A stretch of DNA of 64,000 nt from Clostridiales bacterium. GTDB lineage: Bacteria; Bacillota; Clostridia; Christensenellales; Aristaeellaceae. The stretch spans positions 124,001-188,000 of the forward strand of contig SVGY01000004.1 of NCBI GenBank assembly GCA_015056145.1, written 5' to 3'. Positions 52,609-60,963 of the stretch are shown in pieces; the stretch's first letter is position 1; every line of letters begins with the position of its first letter. The position numbers and the translations under genes were made by a program. Below the pieces are notes generated by a model. The model searched no databases. It was given only the letters and a program-made list of their open reading frames with translations, and was not told the DNA's origin.

Positions 52609-54078
52609 TTATTCTGTAATGATCTTAACGACCAGGGGAAGGTCGCTTCTGTAGGTGCCAAGATCCACATGGAGGGCTTCCTCGTCCCGTTTCCAGGCAA
52701 CAGGCCCATCCAGACCCAAAACCTTTACATCACGGATGATGCCATGATACAGGGGCAACCTGCTTGCGTCCGCTTCCCGGAGGCTGCGGAGGCGAATCCT
52801 GCCATCCTCAGGGCAAACCATGGAGATGGCATATACATTGCCGCCACGGCAGGTGAAGCGGTAATCCTCGCTGGTAAATTCCCGGGCTTTAGCGTCTGCA
52901 AACTGGCCTTCCTGAATTTCCGTGGGGCCTTCCTGGGCGATACGCCACAAGCCGGTTCCGTGGATGGCCTCGTCGTTTATCTTCAGCCATGCGCCAAGGG
53001 TACGCAGGATATCCGCATCCTCCTTGCGGATGGTTCCATCAGGCTTGGGGCCGATATTCAGCAAAAGTCGCCCATTCTTGCTGACCACATCCACCAGATC
53101 CCAGATAATGTCCTGAGGGGTCTTATAATCCGCAAACTGGGAGTAGCACCAGCTATTGCGCATGACGGATGTATCGCTCTGCCAAAGGAATGGTTTTGCC
53201 TCAGCAAACTGGCCCCGCTCGATATCCGGCACGCCGCAGCCAAAGGGGAAAGCGTCGTGCTTGTAGTTGATAACACAGCCACCCCACTGCTCTGCCCGGT
53301 TGTAGTAATAAGCTGCAAACCTGCGCAGATACGGTTTTACTGCTTCGTGCTGAATCCACCAGTCAAAATAGAAAATACGGGGATGATAACGGTCCACCAG
53401 TTCGCAGCAGCGAAGCAGCCAGTCGGTAAGAAACTCGTCCGTAGGATAGGGTGTTCCGAACACGTCGTGCTGGTTCTCCGGTTCCTGCTGAGCAGGCCAG
53501 TAAAGATCATCACGATCTACAGGCTGCTTAACATCGCTGTCCAGTTTCGTACCTTTGCCGAAAAACCAGCAATGCTCCACTCGATGGCTGGACAGGCCCA
53601 GCGTCATCCCGGCTTTTTCCGCTTCCAGGAGCAAATCTCCCATTACGTCACGATGAGGGCCTTTTTCCACTGCATTCCAGTGGGAAAGCTCCGACCGGTA
53701 CATTTGAAAGCCATCATGGTGTTCTGCAACAGGCACAATATACTCCGCACCAGCTTCCCGGAACAGGCGGATCCATTCCTCCGGCTGGTAGTCTTCCATG
53801 GTCAGCTGATCGATGAAGTGCTTATAGCCGTGTTCTTTATGGTCGCCGTAATGCTTCAGATGATGCTCATAGATGGGGTTGGAGGGATCATACATACAGG
53901 TGGCATACCAATCGTGATAAGCAGGCACCGAAAACGGGCCCCAGTGCAGGAAAATGCCAAGACGCTTTTCCCTGTACCAGTCAGGCAACGGGTGCGCAGC
54001 CAAAGAGTCCCAATCCGGATGATACCTGCCTTCCCGATTGACCTTGTCGATCTGGGCAAGATAAAGCTCCCGATTCAT
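52609..54078 (-). CDS. GH29 alpha-L-fucosidase
   Basis: 489 residues. Features of GH29: LGIFLHWGPFSVPAY near residue 45, EYIVPVAEHHDGFQMY, and nucleophile Asp in RIFYFDWWIQH near 240, followed by a C-terminal beta-sandwich. No signal peptide, so it acts on imported oligosaccharides. First gene of the operon, consistent with fucose being the outermost sugar of fucogalactoxyloglucan. The ATG at 54078 is preferred to the ORF start 27 bp earlier, as AAAGGAG lies 9 nt upstream. A LacI-type operator precedes it. Confidence 0.93.
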   Translation of the reverse strand: MNRELYLAQIDKVNREGRYHPDWDSLAAHPLPDWYREKRLGIFLHWGPFSVPAYHDWYATCMYDPSNPIYEHHLKHYGDHKEHGYKHFIDQLTMEDYQPEEWIRLFREAGAEYIVPVAEHHDGFQMYRSELSHWNAVEKGPHRDVMGDLLLEAEKAGMTLGLSSHRVEHCWFFGKGTKLDSDVKQPVDRDDLYWPAQQEPENQHDVFGTPYPTDEFLTDWLLRCCELVDRYHPRIFYFDWWIQHEAVKPYLRRFAAYYYNRAEQWGGCVINYKHDAFPFGCGVPDIERGQFAEAKPFLWQSDTSVMRNSWCYSQFADYKTPQDIIWDLVDVVSKNGRLLLNIGPKPDGTIRKEDADILRTLGAWLKINDEAIHGTGLWRIAQEGPTEIQEGQFADAKAREFTSEDYRFTCRGGNVYAISMVCPEDGRIRLRSLREADASRLPLYHGIIRDVKVLGLDGPVAWKRDEEALHVDLGTYRSDLPLVVKIITE

Positions 54079-54115
54079 TTTGTGTTTCTCCTTTCGTGGA
54101 GGCATAGTTTGGCGT

Positions 54116-54130
54116 TTAGTTTACAGTTAT
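54116..54130 (-). promoter_or_regulatory. LacI-type operator upstream of the fucosidase operon
   Basis: Minus strand TAACTGTAAACTAA, with core ATAACTGTAAA at 54120-54130. It shares TAACYGTAAACTAA with the site at the lacI promoter, and CAGTTG lies a few bases upstream in both. I cannot identify a convincing -35/-10 pair here. Confidence 0.6.
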
Positions 54131-54218
54131 CCAAACAACTGCAGAAATCCTTCTTTTTTTCGTAATTTCGTAAAATAATTCTGGCTGTTTTTATGCCCTG
54201 AGACAACCCGCCATTTTA

Positions 54219-54248
54219 TTGACAATAATGCATTCTTTTTGCTAAAAT
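54219..54248 (+). promoter_or_regulatory. promoter of the SH3-like secreted protein gene
   Basis: TTGACA (54219-54224), an 18-bp spacer, TAAAAT (54243-54248), 30 bp before the start codon. Confidence 0.75.
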
Positions 54249-54277
54249 ATTAAAAAAAGGATGGAGGAAAATCAAGT

Positions 54278-55147
54278 ATGAAGATAAAATCCATGCTGCT
54301 TCTTATTCTGTTGGCGCTTTTGCTTCCTGCTCTTGCACTGGCCGACGGGGTTACTATCATCTCAACGCCGGCAAGCAATGTTTTCGGCATTATGGTGCTG
54401 GACAGCGACGGAAGATCCGTGGGTACCGTTACTACCCATACCAATACAGATACCAGCATAGAATGGACGGTTTCCATCTCTCCCGTTACATCTACTCAGG
54501 GTTTTATCTATACCAAAAACGCCGCCGGCAACTGGATCAATTCAGGACGCACGCTGAACCTGACTCCCTTCTTCGGCAGCAACAACAATACCGTCTGGTA
54601 TCCTGTGGACGGAAATAACAATTTCAACTGTTTTGACGATTTTGATGATACTTCCGACTCAGCGCTTGCTCCCTGGCCCGAAATGACTTATGCGCAATAT
54701 TCTGTATCGGTCATTCCTCTGCCGGATGATAAGCGTTACCAGTCCCGGGTAGGTCCCTCCGGCACTTACGCCGGCGGCGGCGCCTATAAAACCTACAAGA
54801 TCGAGTATTGCGATGCGCTGTTTATTGAAGGTAATTACGTTTATGTAGAGCTGTGCTATACCACCGTAGGCACCCGGCGTCTGTATTTTCAGAAAAGCGC
54901 ATTCCAATCTCTCTACGATGTTCCCCAGGAAAACCTTACCGGCCACCGTGCTGTGCTGACTTCCGCCACCACCGCCCGCTTTGGCCCCGGCATGCGTTAC
55001 GATGATTTTAAAGAGGCAGCTCTTTCCGCCAATACTCCCCTGACCGTCTTTTTCAGCGAGAATGGATGGGTCTTCGCAGAATTCAGCTGCACCAAACTGG
55101 GCGTGGTGCGTGGCTGGCTTCCTGCCGAATTGGTACAGGCTCAATAA
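54278..55147 (+). CDS. secreted protein with C-terminal SH3-like domain
   Basis: Not recognised beyond its build. 289 residues: signal peptide at 1-22 (cleavage after ALA), an Asp/Asn/Thr-rich beta-strand-like middle with no known motif, and a C-terminal bacterial SH3-like segment (residues about 220-287: TTARFGPGMRYDDFKEA, then a GWVFAEF strand and RGWLPAEL). Such domains often bind peptidoglycan peptides. It is flanked by a promoter and terminator, so it is a single-gene unit unrelated to the sugar operons. GGAGG precedes the ATG. Confidence 0.7.
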   Translation: MKIKSMLLLILLALLLPALALADGVTIISTPASNVFGIMVLDSDGRSVGTVTTHTNTDTSIEWTVSISPVTSTQGFIYTKNAAGNWINSGRTLNLTPFFGSNNNTVWYPVDGNNNFNCFDDFDDTSDSALAPWPEMTYAQYSVSVIPLPDDKRYQSRVGPSGTYAGGGAYKTYKIEYCDALFIEGNYVYVELCYTTVGTRRLYFQKSAFQSLYDVPQENLTGHRAVLTSATTARFGPGMRYDDFKEAALSANTPLTVFFSENGWVFAEFSCTKLGVVRGWLPAELVQAQ

Positions 55148-55175
55148 ACCCGGCAACCATTCTTTTCGTTATTTC

Positions 55176-55203
55176 AAAAGCTCCGTTTAGGCGGAGCTTT
55201 TTC
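55176..55203. terminator. bidirectional terminator
   Basis: 10-bp stem AAAAGCTCCG / CGGAGCTTTT with a 6-nt loop and T-run, between the SH3-like gene and the convergent hydrolase. Confidence 0.9.
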
Positions 55204-55212
55204 ATTGCATTT

Positions 55213-55869
55213 TCATTTTGTTTTTTTCAGAATGATATGAGCTATTTTTTCACTATGTACCACATAACTTCCATGGGTTTCATTCTTCAGCTCAGTAAAG
55301 CTTCCGCCAGGGATGGCTGCCGCCACGGCTTGCATATGTCTGCGGCTGATCATATCCCTGCTGCCACCGATAACATCCACCGGAACGGTTATGCTTGCCA
55401 AATCTTGTTTTGAAATATCCGGTTCATGAAGCATAAGCGCATAGGCAGGTGATTTTGTAAAGAAGTAAATCATCCCAAACAGCGCAAGCCACCCGCCCTT
55501 GATGCCATGGGGATGAACATTTACGCCGCTTACAATGGCCCTTTGAATCAGTTCCGGATGCCGGATACACAGAAGCAGCGCTACGATGCCTCCATCGCTG
55601 AAACCATAAATCACAGGCTGCTCCATTTGGTTTTCAAGAATAAAATGATATACATCCTCTGCCATATCGCTGTAATGGAGTTCCGACACAGCGCTGCTCT
55701 TGCCATGCCCACGGCTGTCCAGCGCAAAAACGGTGAAATGTTCCTTCAGGATCTCTATCGCTTCAAGGAATATTTCGTGATCTTCCCCATTGCCATGAAG
55801 GAGTATCAACGGGGCTCCGGTTCCTGTTTTTTCATAATACAGCTTGATATCAGAATGTTCAAAGTACAC
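55213..55869 (-). CDS. alpha/beta-hydrolase fold protein
   Basis: Hydrolase of unknown substrate. 218 residues: oxyanion-hole region ILLHGNGEDHE, ALDSRGHGKSS, nucleophile Ser in YGFSDGGIVA, Asp in VIGGSRDMIS and catalytic His in NETHGSYVV. I chose the GTG at 55869 (VYFEHSDIKLYYEK) because GGGAGG lies 7 nt upstream; the ATG codons further upstream would place that site inside the protein. Confidence 0.88.
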   Translation of the reverse strand: MYFEHSDIKLYYEKTGTGAPLILLHGNGEDHEIFLEAIEILKEHFTVFALDSRGHGKSSAVSELHYSDMAEDVYHFILENQMEQPVIYGFSDGGIVALLLCIRHPELIQRAIVSGVNVHPHGIKGGWLALFGMIYFFTKSPAYALMLHEPDISKQDLASITVPVDVIGGSRDMISRRHMQAVAAAIPGGSFTELKNETHGSYVVHSEKIAHIILKKTK

Positions 55870-55915
55870 CCCATCGCCTCCCATCATTAACATAATTCTA
55901 CACTGCTTTTCAGGC

Positions 55916-57256
55916 TCAGTTCTTTTTGCATTCTGTTTTTTTCAGCACCTTGCGATACGGGGCCACCATGCCTTCGTTCATCTTATTACCCATTTTGGCT
56001 TTGATCTTCGGATTGCGTACCAGCGAGCCCAGGAGATTCATCGCCAACATTTTACCCCATTGCTTTTGAGGAAAATCATATACGCCGTGCTTCTTGTAGA
56101 AGAGATGATCTGCCTTCATCAGGCCACGCATTACCCAGATCAGATCCCGGAAGATCTTCATGCCGCCCACACCATAAAAATTTCTCGGCTGAACATAATT
56201 GTTTTCAAGGGCAAAATCAAGCCGGCGCAGAAGCATATTCATGCTCGCCGCATCCTGTGCAATACCCGCAAGGAAATTGTGACCCACTTCGCTCCTTGCC
56301 TCCAGTATCGTCTTCAGGTTCGCTTCCATTTCGATATCGCCGTTGATAAGATACCCCACCGGCTTCCCCTCAGTCACAGTACGATGACCATTGCAGAATT
56401 GGCGATCGTCATACATTTTGAACTGCGGGCCCATGCTGTGATCGCAGATTGTGAAGGCATATACCGTTGCATCTGCATTCTGAATGGATTCCCGCAGAAA
56501 GGAATCAAAACGATCCTTATAGATGCATACGCCATCCCCTGCGCAGTTAAAGCAGCCAAGGCAGCCTCCCTGGAAAGGATATTCTGCAATATTCACAACC
56601 TTTACCGGATAAGCAGCAGCCTTCACAAAATCATCCATCATCATTCTGAGATTTTCGTCGCCTTCATGCAAATCCGCTACCAGAACGATCTCCTTGCCCT
56701 GCTTTTTTTCATTAGTGATTGCGTCGGACACATAGTTTTTGCCCGATGATGTTTTTTGTTTCATCCGGGGTTCGTAGATGTCCTGTTCCACACAAGCCTG
56801 AAGATATTCCATAAAATGCTCCGCATCTCTTTGGCCTTTTTCGGTGGTAAGGTCCTCCATATCCGCCGACAGGCCATGGATTACCTTCATGCCAAGATCC
56901 TGGCAGTTTTCCTCCACATACCTGTGTGCAGTTACATCGTAGAAATGCTTGGAAGTGCTGATTTGCGTGGCAAACTTACCTTCAAAGTTGCATCCTCTTT
57001 CCTTCAGCCGCCGGAAAAAGAAATGTAGTTGAGAGGGGGCGATGAACGTATACACCGGATAAGAAAAAAGCACAACATCTGCTGCATGCATGGCCTGTTC
57101 CGCTTTTTGCATTTCCTCATCCGTATGACGGATTCTTCTGCCCACATCCACATACTCAAAGGAATGCTGAGAAAATCGTTTTTCCAGATAAAGACTGGTA
57201 TGCAAGGTTACGCTGTACTGTCCCCTGGGGGAGCCGTTAATGACGCAGATCTTCAT
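55916..57256 (-). CDS. tandem flavodoxin-fold NAD(P)H-dependent oxidoreductase
   Basis: 446 residues. The N-terminal part (1-170) is a flavodoxin-like domain (MKICVINGSPRGQ, VVLFSYPVYTFIAPSQL). A second flavodoxin-like domain begins near 185 (EIVLVADLHEGDENL) and has a Cys-rich GGCLGCFNCAGDGVCIYKD segment, as in NADPH-dependent FMN reductase/iron-sulfur-flavoprotein relatives. The last 100 residues are basic. Fusion of two such domains is unusual; normally they are separate 180-220 residue proteins. The function is probably an electron-transfer or quinone/nitro reduction, but this is inference. Divergent from the 57443 gene. Confidence 0.75.
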   Translation of the reverse strand: MKICVINGSPRGQYSVTLHTSLYLEKRFSQHSFEYVDVGRRIRHTDEEMQKAEQAMHAADVVLFSYPVYTFIAPSQLHFFFRRLKERGCNFEGKFATQISTSKHFYDVTAHRYVEENCQDLGMKVIHGLSADMEDLTTEKGQRDAEHFMEYLQACVEQDIYEPRMKQKTSSGKNYVSDAITNEKKQGKEIVLVADLHEGDENLRMMMDDFVKAAAYPVKVVNIAEYPFQGGCLGCFNCAGDGVCIYKDRFDSFLRESIQNADATVYAFTICDHSMGPQFKMYDDRQFCNGHRTVTEGKPVGYLINGDIEMEANLKTILEARSEVGHNFLAGIAQDAASMNMLLRRLDFALENNYVQPRNFYGVGGMKIFRDLIWVMRGLMKADHLFYKKHGVYDFPQKQWGKMLAMNLLGSLVRNPKIKAKMGNKMNEGMVAPYRKVLKKTECKKN

Positions 57257-57398
57257 TTGTATACACCTTTCATATTACTCCTTTTGATACATGCCGAAAA
57301 AAGCCGCATTCACAAACAGAGCATATTTTTACGCTATGATTATATCACAAAAAACACTTTTCGCAATCTTGTTCATATTTTCCAAAGGCGCCATATTT

Positions 57399-57413
57399 TG
57401 AACGAAGCGTTCA
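57399..57413. promoter_or_regulatory. palindrome upstream of the 57443 gene, candidate operator
   Basis: TGAACG-AAG-CGTTCA, a perfect 6-bp dyad, 30 bp before the start codon and just downstream of a possible promoter (TTGTTC, 17-bp spacer, CATATT). Confidence 0.35.
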
Positions 57414-57442
57414 TAGGCTGGAACAAAGAAAGGGGTGTTATT

Positions 57443-58156
57443 ATGGCGCTTTCCGTTGCCACATCACTTACTGCGGATGTTACCCAGGATGGTGTGCCTG
57501 ACCTTGTAGCCCTTGTGGGCGAAAGGATTCCCGGATCCCAATACTGGCAGAATCTTAGGCTGGTGATCCAAAACGGTGCAAGTTCTGTAATTGGCGCAAT
57601 AGACCTGCCCAATCCCGAAGCCGTTTCCCCGGCCATAGCGGTGGTGCCGCTTACAAGGCCCAATGCACAGAACATTATCGTCACCCTGCCCACAGGAGGC
57701 AGCGGCGGCATCATCAATTACAATATCTTCGCATATGAAAACGCAATCATCGAAACCCTGTTCACCTCCGACGAATACAACGCCCAGTACCAATATCAGG
57801 TAGACTATGCTGACAATTTCAAGGTTGTTGCGTCGAGCTTGTTAAACCGGCAAAGCTACGATGTGGATCTGAGCCGCAGAAACGACGAATATCTTTCTCC
57901 CCTCTACCTTCCCAACGGTACGCTGCGAAGGCCCACGGAGGGCTTTGTCAATCCCTTGAGCGGCCTCTATCCTGTAGACTTTGACAACGATGGCGTATAT
58001 TCCCTCCTGGCCTATCAGGAAGTCGCCGGGCTGAGCAATGCAGATACTCTTGGTTACTTTCTGAATACGCTGGAATGGCTGGGAAATCAGTTTGTCCTCA
58101 CAGAGCAGCTTCTTGGCCTGACTGGCACATCGTTTACTCCTATTCAGCCCAGATAA
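57443..58156 (+). CDS. FG-GAP/VCBS-like repeat protein, no signal peptide
   Basis: Function not known. 237 residues from the ATG at 57443, after AAAGGGG. It has calcium-loop-like DVTQDGVPD near residue 10 and DFDNDGVYS near 175, beta-rich segments in between, and a PTGGSGGIINYNIFAYE core. This type occurs in Firmicutes as 'VCBS repeat-containing' proteins. Upstream open frame codons are antisense to the oxidoreductase gene. Single-gene unit with a terminator after it. Confidence 0.65.
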   Translation: MALSVATSLTADVTQDGVPDLVALVGERIPGSQYWQNLRLVIQNGASSVIGAIDLPNPEAVSPAIAVVPLTRPNAQNIIVTLPTGGSGGIINYNIFAYENAIIETLFTSDEYNAQYQYQVDYADNFKVVASSLLNRQSYDVDLSRRNDEYLSPLYLPNGTLRRPTEGFVNPLSGLYPVDFDNDGVYSLLAYQEVAGLSNADTLGYFLNTLEWLGNQFVLTEQLLGLTGTSFTPIQPR

Positions 58157-58160
58157 AAAA

Positions 58161-58196
58161 CAGGGCCCGGCATATCGTCGGGCTCTGCTTTTTTTA
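58161..58196. terminator. terminator between the 57443 gene and the esterase
   Basis: Stem CAGGGCCCG / CGGGCTCTG (one G-U) followed by CTTTTTTT on the plus strand. The esterase gene ends here on the other strand. Confidence 0.8.
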
Positions 58197-58199
58197 AAT

Positions 58200-59705
58200 T
58201 CATTCCACCAGGAACGGGGCCAGTGGCAGTCCGTTTTTTCCAAAGAGGTGCACCGTGCCATAATTCACCCAGGCATAACGTGCCTTTACGGGCAGAGGTA
58301 CTTCGCTTGCAGCAAGCACCAGTCTGTCCCCTTGCACCTCGCATGCAGCGGGATAGAAAACCTCATCTGCGCCAGCAATCTCCATCAGGTTGACGGAGCC
58401 ATTCTTTTCCACCACTTCATCGGAAAGCAGCACCGTCATGGAGCCGTCTTTAACATATTTTCCGGTAGCCATCGGTGAAACCTGCGCATCCTTGCGGGAA
58501 TAAACAAGCCTGAGAATCTGTTCCGCAACTCTTTCGCCAGGCGTGCGCTTATCAGTGGGATGAATGTTATCAAACTCACCACAGTCAATGAGCACCGCAA
58601 GGCCGGTATTGCGCATGTTGCGCCATACCCGATGCTGGGCCTGACGAATGATGGGCCACGTCTTATCATCCGCCGCCCCCTTGGCAATCCACATAGGCAG
58701 CTGCACATTTATGAAGGGCAAATTCTCATCCATGAACAGTTCACGCCAGCGGGTGATCAGCGAAGAAAGAAGCTCCTCATAATAGGAGGGACGGCTGGAA
58801 TCCTCTTCGCCCTGGTAGTACATTGCGCCAGTGAGCGTGTAAGGCACAACCCGTTTAAGCATAGTTTCCACAAGACCCGCAGGGCGGTAAGGAGACTTGC
58901 AGCCTGCAGGCGGTGGCCAAGGATAAAGCCCTGCTTTATCGTTAAGCTCCGAGGGGGTGATGGCTGGGTTTTCCTTTTTCAAACTCTCCACACGCTGATT
59001 GTAACTGACCAGCGTGCGGGTATATTCATCCATTTCCGCATCAAACTGTGCTTCAGATTTATGTCCGTACATAGCATCATATTGGTTCAGATAAGTCTGG
59101 CCCGCACGGGTACGGCCAAGAGCTTCCTCGTCCATCCAGCAGCTGGCGGAAGTGCCTCCCCAGTAACAATCGATGATGCCAATGGGGATATCCTGTTCCC
59201 TGCGCAGTTTGATGGCACAGAAGTAGGCAACTGCACTGGCATCCCTGCAATCGCCGGGGGCGACGGTCATCCAGCGGCAGTTTTCTTCAGCAGCACGGGC
59301 TGCATCGTTCCACACGGGCTGTTTTGGCACATTGAAAAAGCGGAGGTACGGATCATTATGCTTCGCAATCAGTTCCTGGCCTTCATCCGCATTCTGCAAT
59401 TCAAGCTCCATATTACTTTGGCCTCCGGCAAGAAAGACATCGCCAATGGCCACATCGGACATTTCATATTTGCAGTTTTTTCCCGAAATGCAAAGGGTGC
59501 ATTCCGTCATTACAGGCATGGGAGGAATGCAGAGAAGGAAGCGGCCGTCCCGGGAGACGGCGCTTCCTTCCCCGATGCATTCTCCCCTGCTGTTTTCCAC
59601 CCTGGCTGAGATGGTTTCGCCCTCATCGGCAGTACCGAAAATGCGCACCTCTCTGCCGTGGGTGATCACCATATGGTCACAGAAAATGGCAGCAGGTTTG
59701 AACAT
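58200..59705 (-). CDS. sialate O-acetylesterase-like carbohydrate esterase (SASA/SGNH family)
   Basis: 501 residues. SGNH block I is FLAGGQSNMELEL near residue 75 with the nucleophile Ser; GIIDCYWGGTSASCW and the late GEFDNIHPTDKRTPGERVA supply the oxyanion and Asp-His residues. Small beta-sandwich domains flank the catalytic part. Such enzymes remove O-acetyl groups from glycans including xylan, mannan or xyloglucan. No signal peptide is seen. It is last in the lacI-GH130-GH130 operon, suggesting deacetylation of manno-oligosaccharides. GTAAGGAG precedes the ATG. Confidence 0.85.
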   Translation of the reverse strand: MFKPAAIFCDHMVITHGREVRIFGTADEGETISARVENSRGECIGEGSAVSRDGRFLLCIPPMPVMTECTLCISGKNCKYEMSDVAIGDVFLAGGQSNMELELQNADEGQELIAKHNDPYLRFFNVPKQPVWNDAARAAEENCRWMTVAPGDCRDASAVAYFCAIKLRREQDIPIGIIDCYWGGTSASCWMDEEALGRTRAGQTYLNQYDAMYGHKSEAQFDAEMDEYTRTLVSYNQRVESLKKENPAITPSELNDKAGLYPWPPPAGCKSPYRPAGLVETMLKRVVPYTLTGAMYYQGEEDSSRPSYYEELLSSLITRWRELFMDENLPFINVQLPMWIAKGAADDKTWPIIRQAQHRVWRNMRNTGLAVLIDCGEFDNIHPTDKRTPGERVAEQILRLVYSRKDAQVSPMATGKYVKDGSMTVLLSDEVVEKNGSVNLMEIAGADEVFYPAACEVQGDRLVLAASEVPLPVKARYAWVNYGTVHLFGKNGLPLAPFLVE

Positions 59706-59716
59706 ATTGTTTCTCC

Positions 59717-60889
59717 TTACTTTCCAAGGAATTCAAGATTCTTTTTGATCAATTCGCAGCGCTGCTTCACGCAGTCAGGAGAACGGTAGGGATCAGCGGG
59801 GTTATTGAACACATAGTCGCAAAGCCGATCCACAGTGGTTTTGGCAACGTGCATGCGGGTATCGGAAGAGGCGTAATAAAGATAGATGTTACCATCCTCG
59901 TCATCAATTGCGCCATTGGTGAATACCACGTTGCTCACGTCGCCCACCCGCTCGTGGCCAAGGGGCCCCAGCAGCATTCCGCCAGGCTCAGCAATAATCT
60001 TGGCAGGATCCTTCAGGTCAGTGGCAAAAGCATAGAGCACATAACGCAGGCCTGCTGCAGTGTTTCGCACGCCATGGGCAATGTGGATCCAGCCTTTGTC
60101 CGTACGGATAGGTACAGCGCCTGCACCGTTTTTGCTTTCGGTAATGGTGTGGTAGCGGCGCAGGCTGATGATCTTCTCCTCATCAATAACTGCGTTGGTG
60201 ATATCGTCGCAAAGTCCGAAACCGATGCCGCCGCCGGATCCAGTCTCGATAAAGTCGTCCATGGGACGGGTGTAGAAAGCGTACTTGCCATCCACAAACT
60301 CAGGATGGAGAACCACATTCCGCTGCTGGGGAGAACGCAGTGTACGCAGATTGGGCAGACGCTCCCAGGTCTTGAGATCCTTGGTGCGCACGATACCTGC
60401 GGCAGCCACAGCGGCGCTGAGATCATTCACGGTCTTGTCCTTGCTCTCGGAGCAGAACACACCGTAAATCCAGCCGTCCTCATGCTGGGTCATGCGGATA
60501 TCATATACGTTGGTCTCGTCGGGCTCAGTATCGGGAAGAACCACAGGATAATCCCAGAAACGGAAACCTTCGGTGGGCCGGTCGCTTTCAGCCACAGCAA
60601 AGAAACTCTTGCGGTCCATGCCTTCCACACGAACCACCATATAGTACTTGCCGTTCAGTTTGATGGCACCACTATTGAGCGTGGCGTTCACGCCAAGGCG
60701 CTGCATCATGTAGGGATTGGTTTCGGGATTGGCATCATACATCCAGAAGGGCGGAATGTGCTCACGGGTAAGAACCGGATGCTCAAACCGTTCAAACAGG
60801 CCGTTGTAGAAACGCTCGTTCACGGGATTGGGACGGGCAACAAGCCGCTCATAGGCTTCCATCAAAGAGGAAAAAGAACGGGGCTGCAT
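59717..60889 (-). CDS. 4-O-beta-D-mannosyl-D-glucose phosphorylase-like (GH130)
   Basis: Reversible phosphorolysis of beta-1,4-mannosyl-glucose to mannose-1-phosphate and glucose. 390 residues. It matches the GH130 subfamily 1 pattern: [96 protein letters not shown] and [12 protein letters not shown]. The ATG at 60889 (MQPRSF) is preferred to 60895 because AAAGGAG lies 7 nt upstream of it. It works in tandem with the next GH130. Confidence 0.92.
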   Translation of the reverse strand: MQPRSFSSLMEAYERLVARPNPVNERFYNGLFERFEHPVLTREHIPPFWMYDANPETNPYMMQRLGVNATLNSGAIKLNGKYYMVVRVEGMDRKSFFAVAESDRPTEGFRFWDYPVVLPDTEPDETNVYDIRMTQHEDGWIYGVFCSESKDKTVNDLSAAVAAAGIVRTKDLKTWERLPNLRTLRSPQQRNVVLHPEFVDGKYAFYTRPMDDFIETGSGGGIGFGLCDDITNAVIDEEKIISLRRYHTITESKNGAGAVPIRTDKGWIHIAHGVRNTAAGLRYVLYAFATDLKDPAKIIAEPGGMLLGPLGHERVGDVSNVVFTNGAIDDEDGNIYLYYASSDTRMHVAKTTVDRLCDYVFNNPADPYRSPDCVKQRCELIKKNLEFLGK

Positions 60890-60963
60890 AGACATTCTCC
60901 TTTATTTTTGTAGGAATTTGCCGGAGAGGACGAAGCCTCCCCGGCAGCATGGGACAACATCAA

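Noticed and set aside
50368..54165. 1265-codon open frame on the plus strand
   Set aside because: It is the complement of the YicI-type xylosidase and the fucosidase; no sensible ribosome binding site and no domain pattern. Codon-bias shadow.
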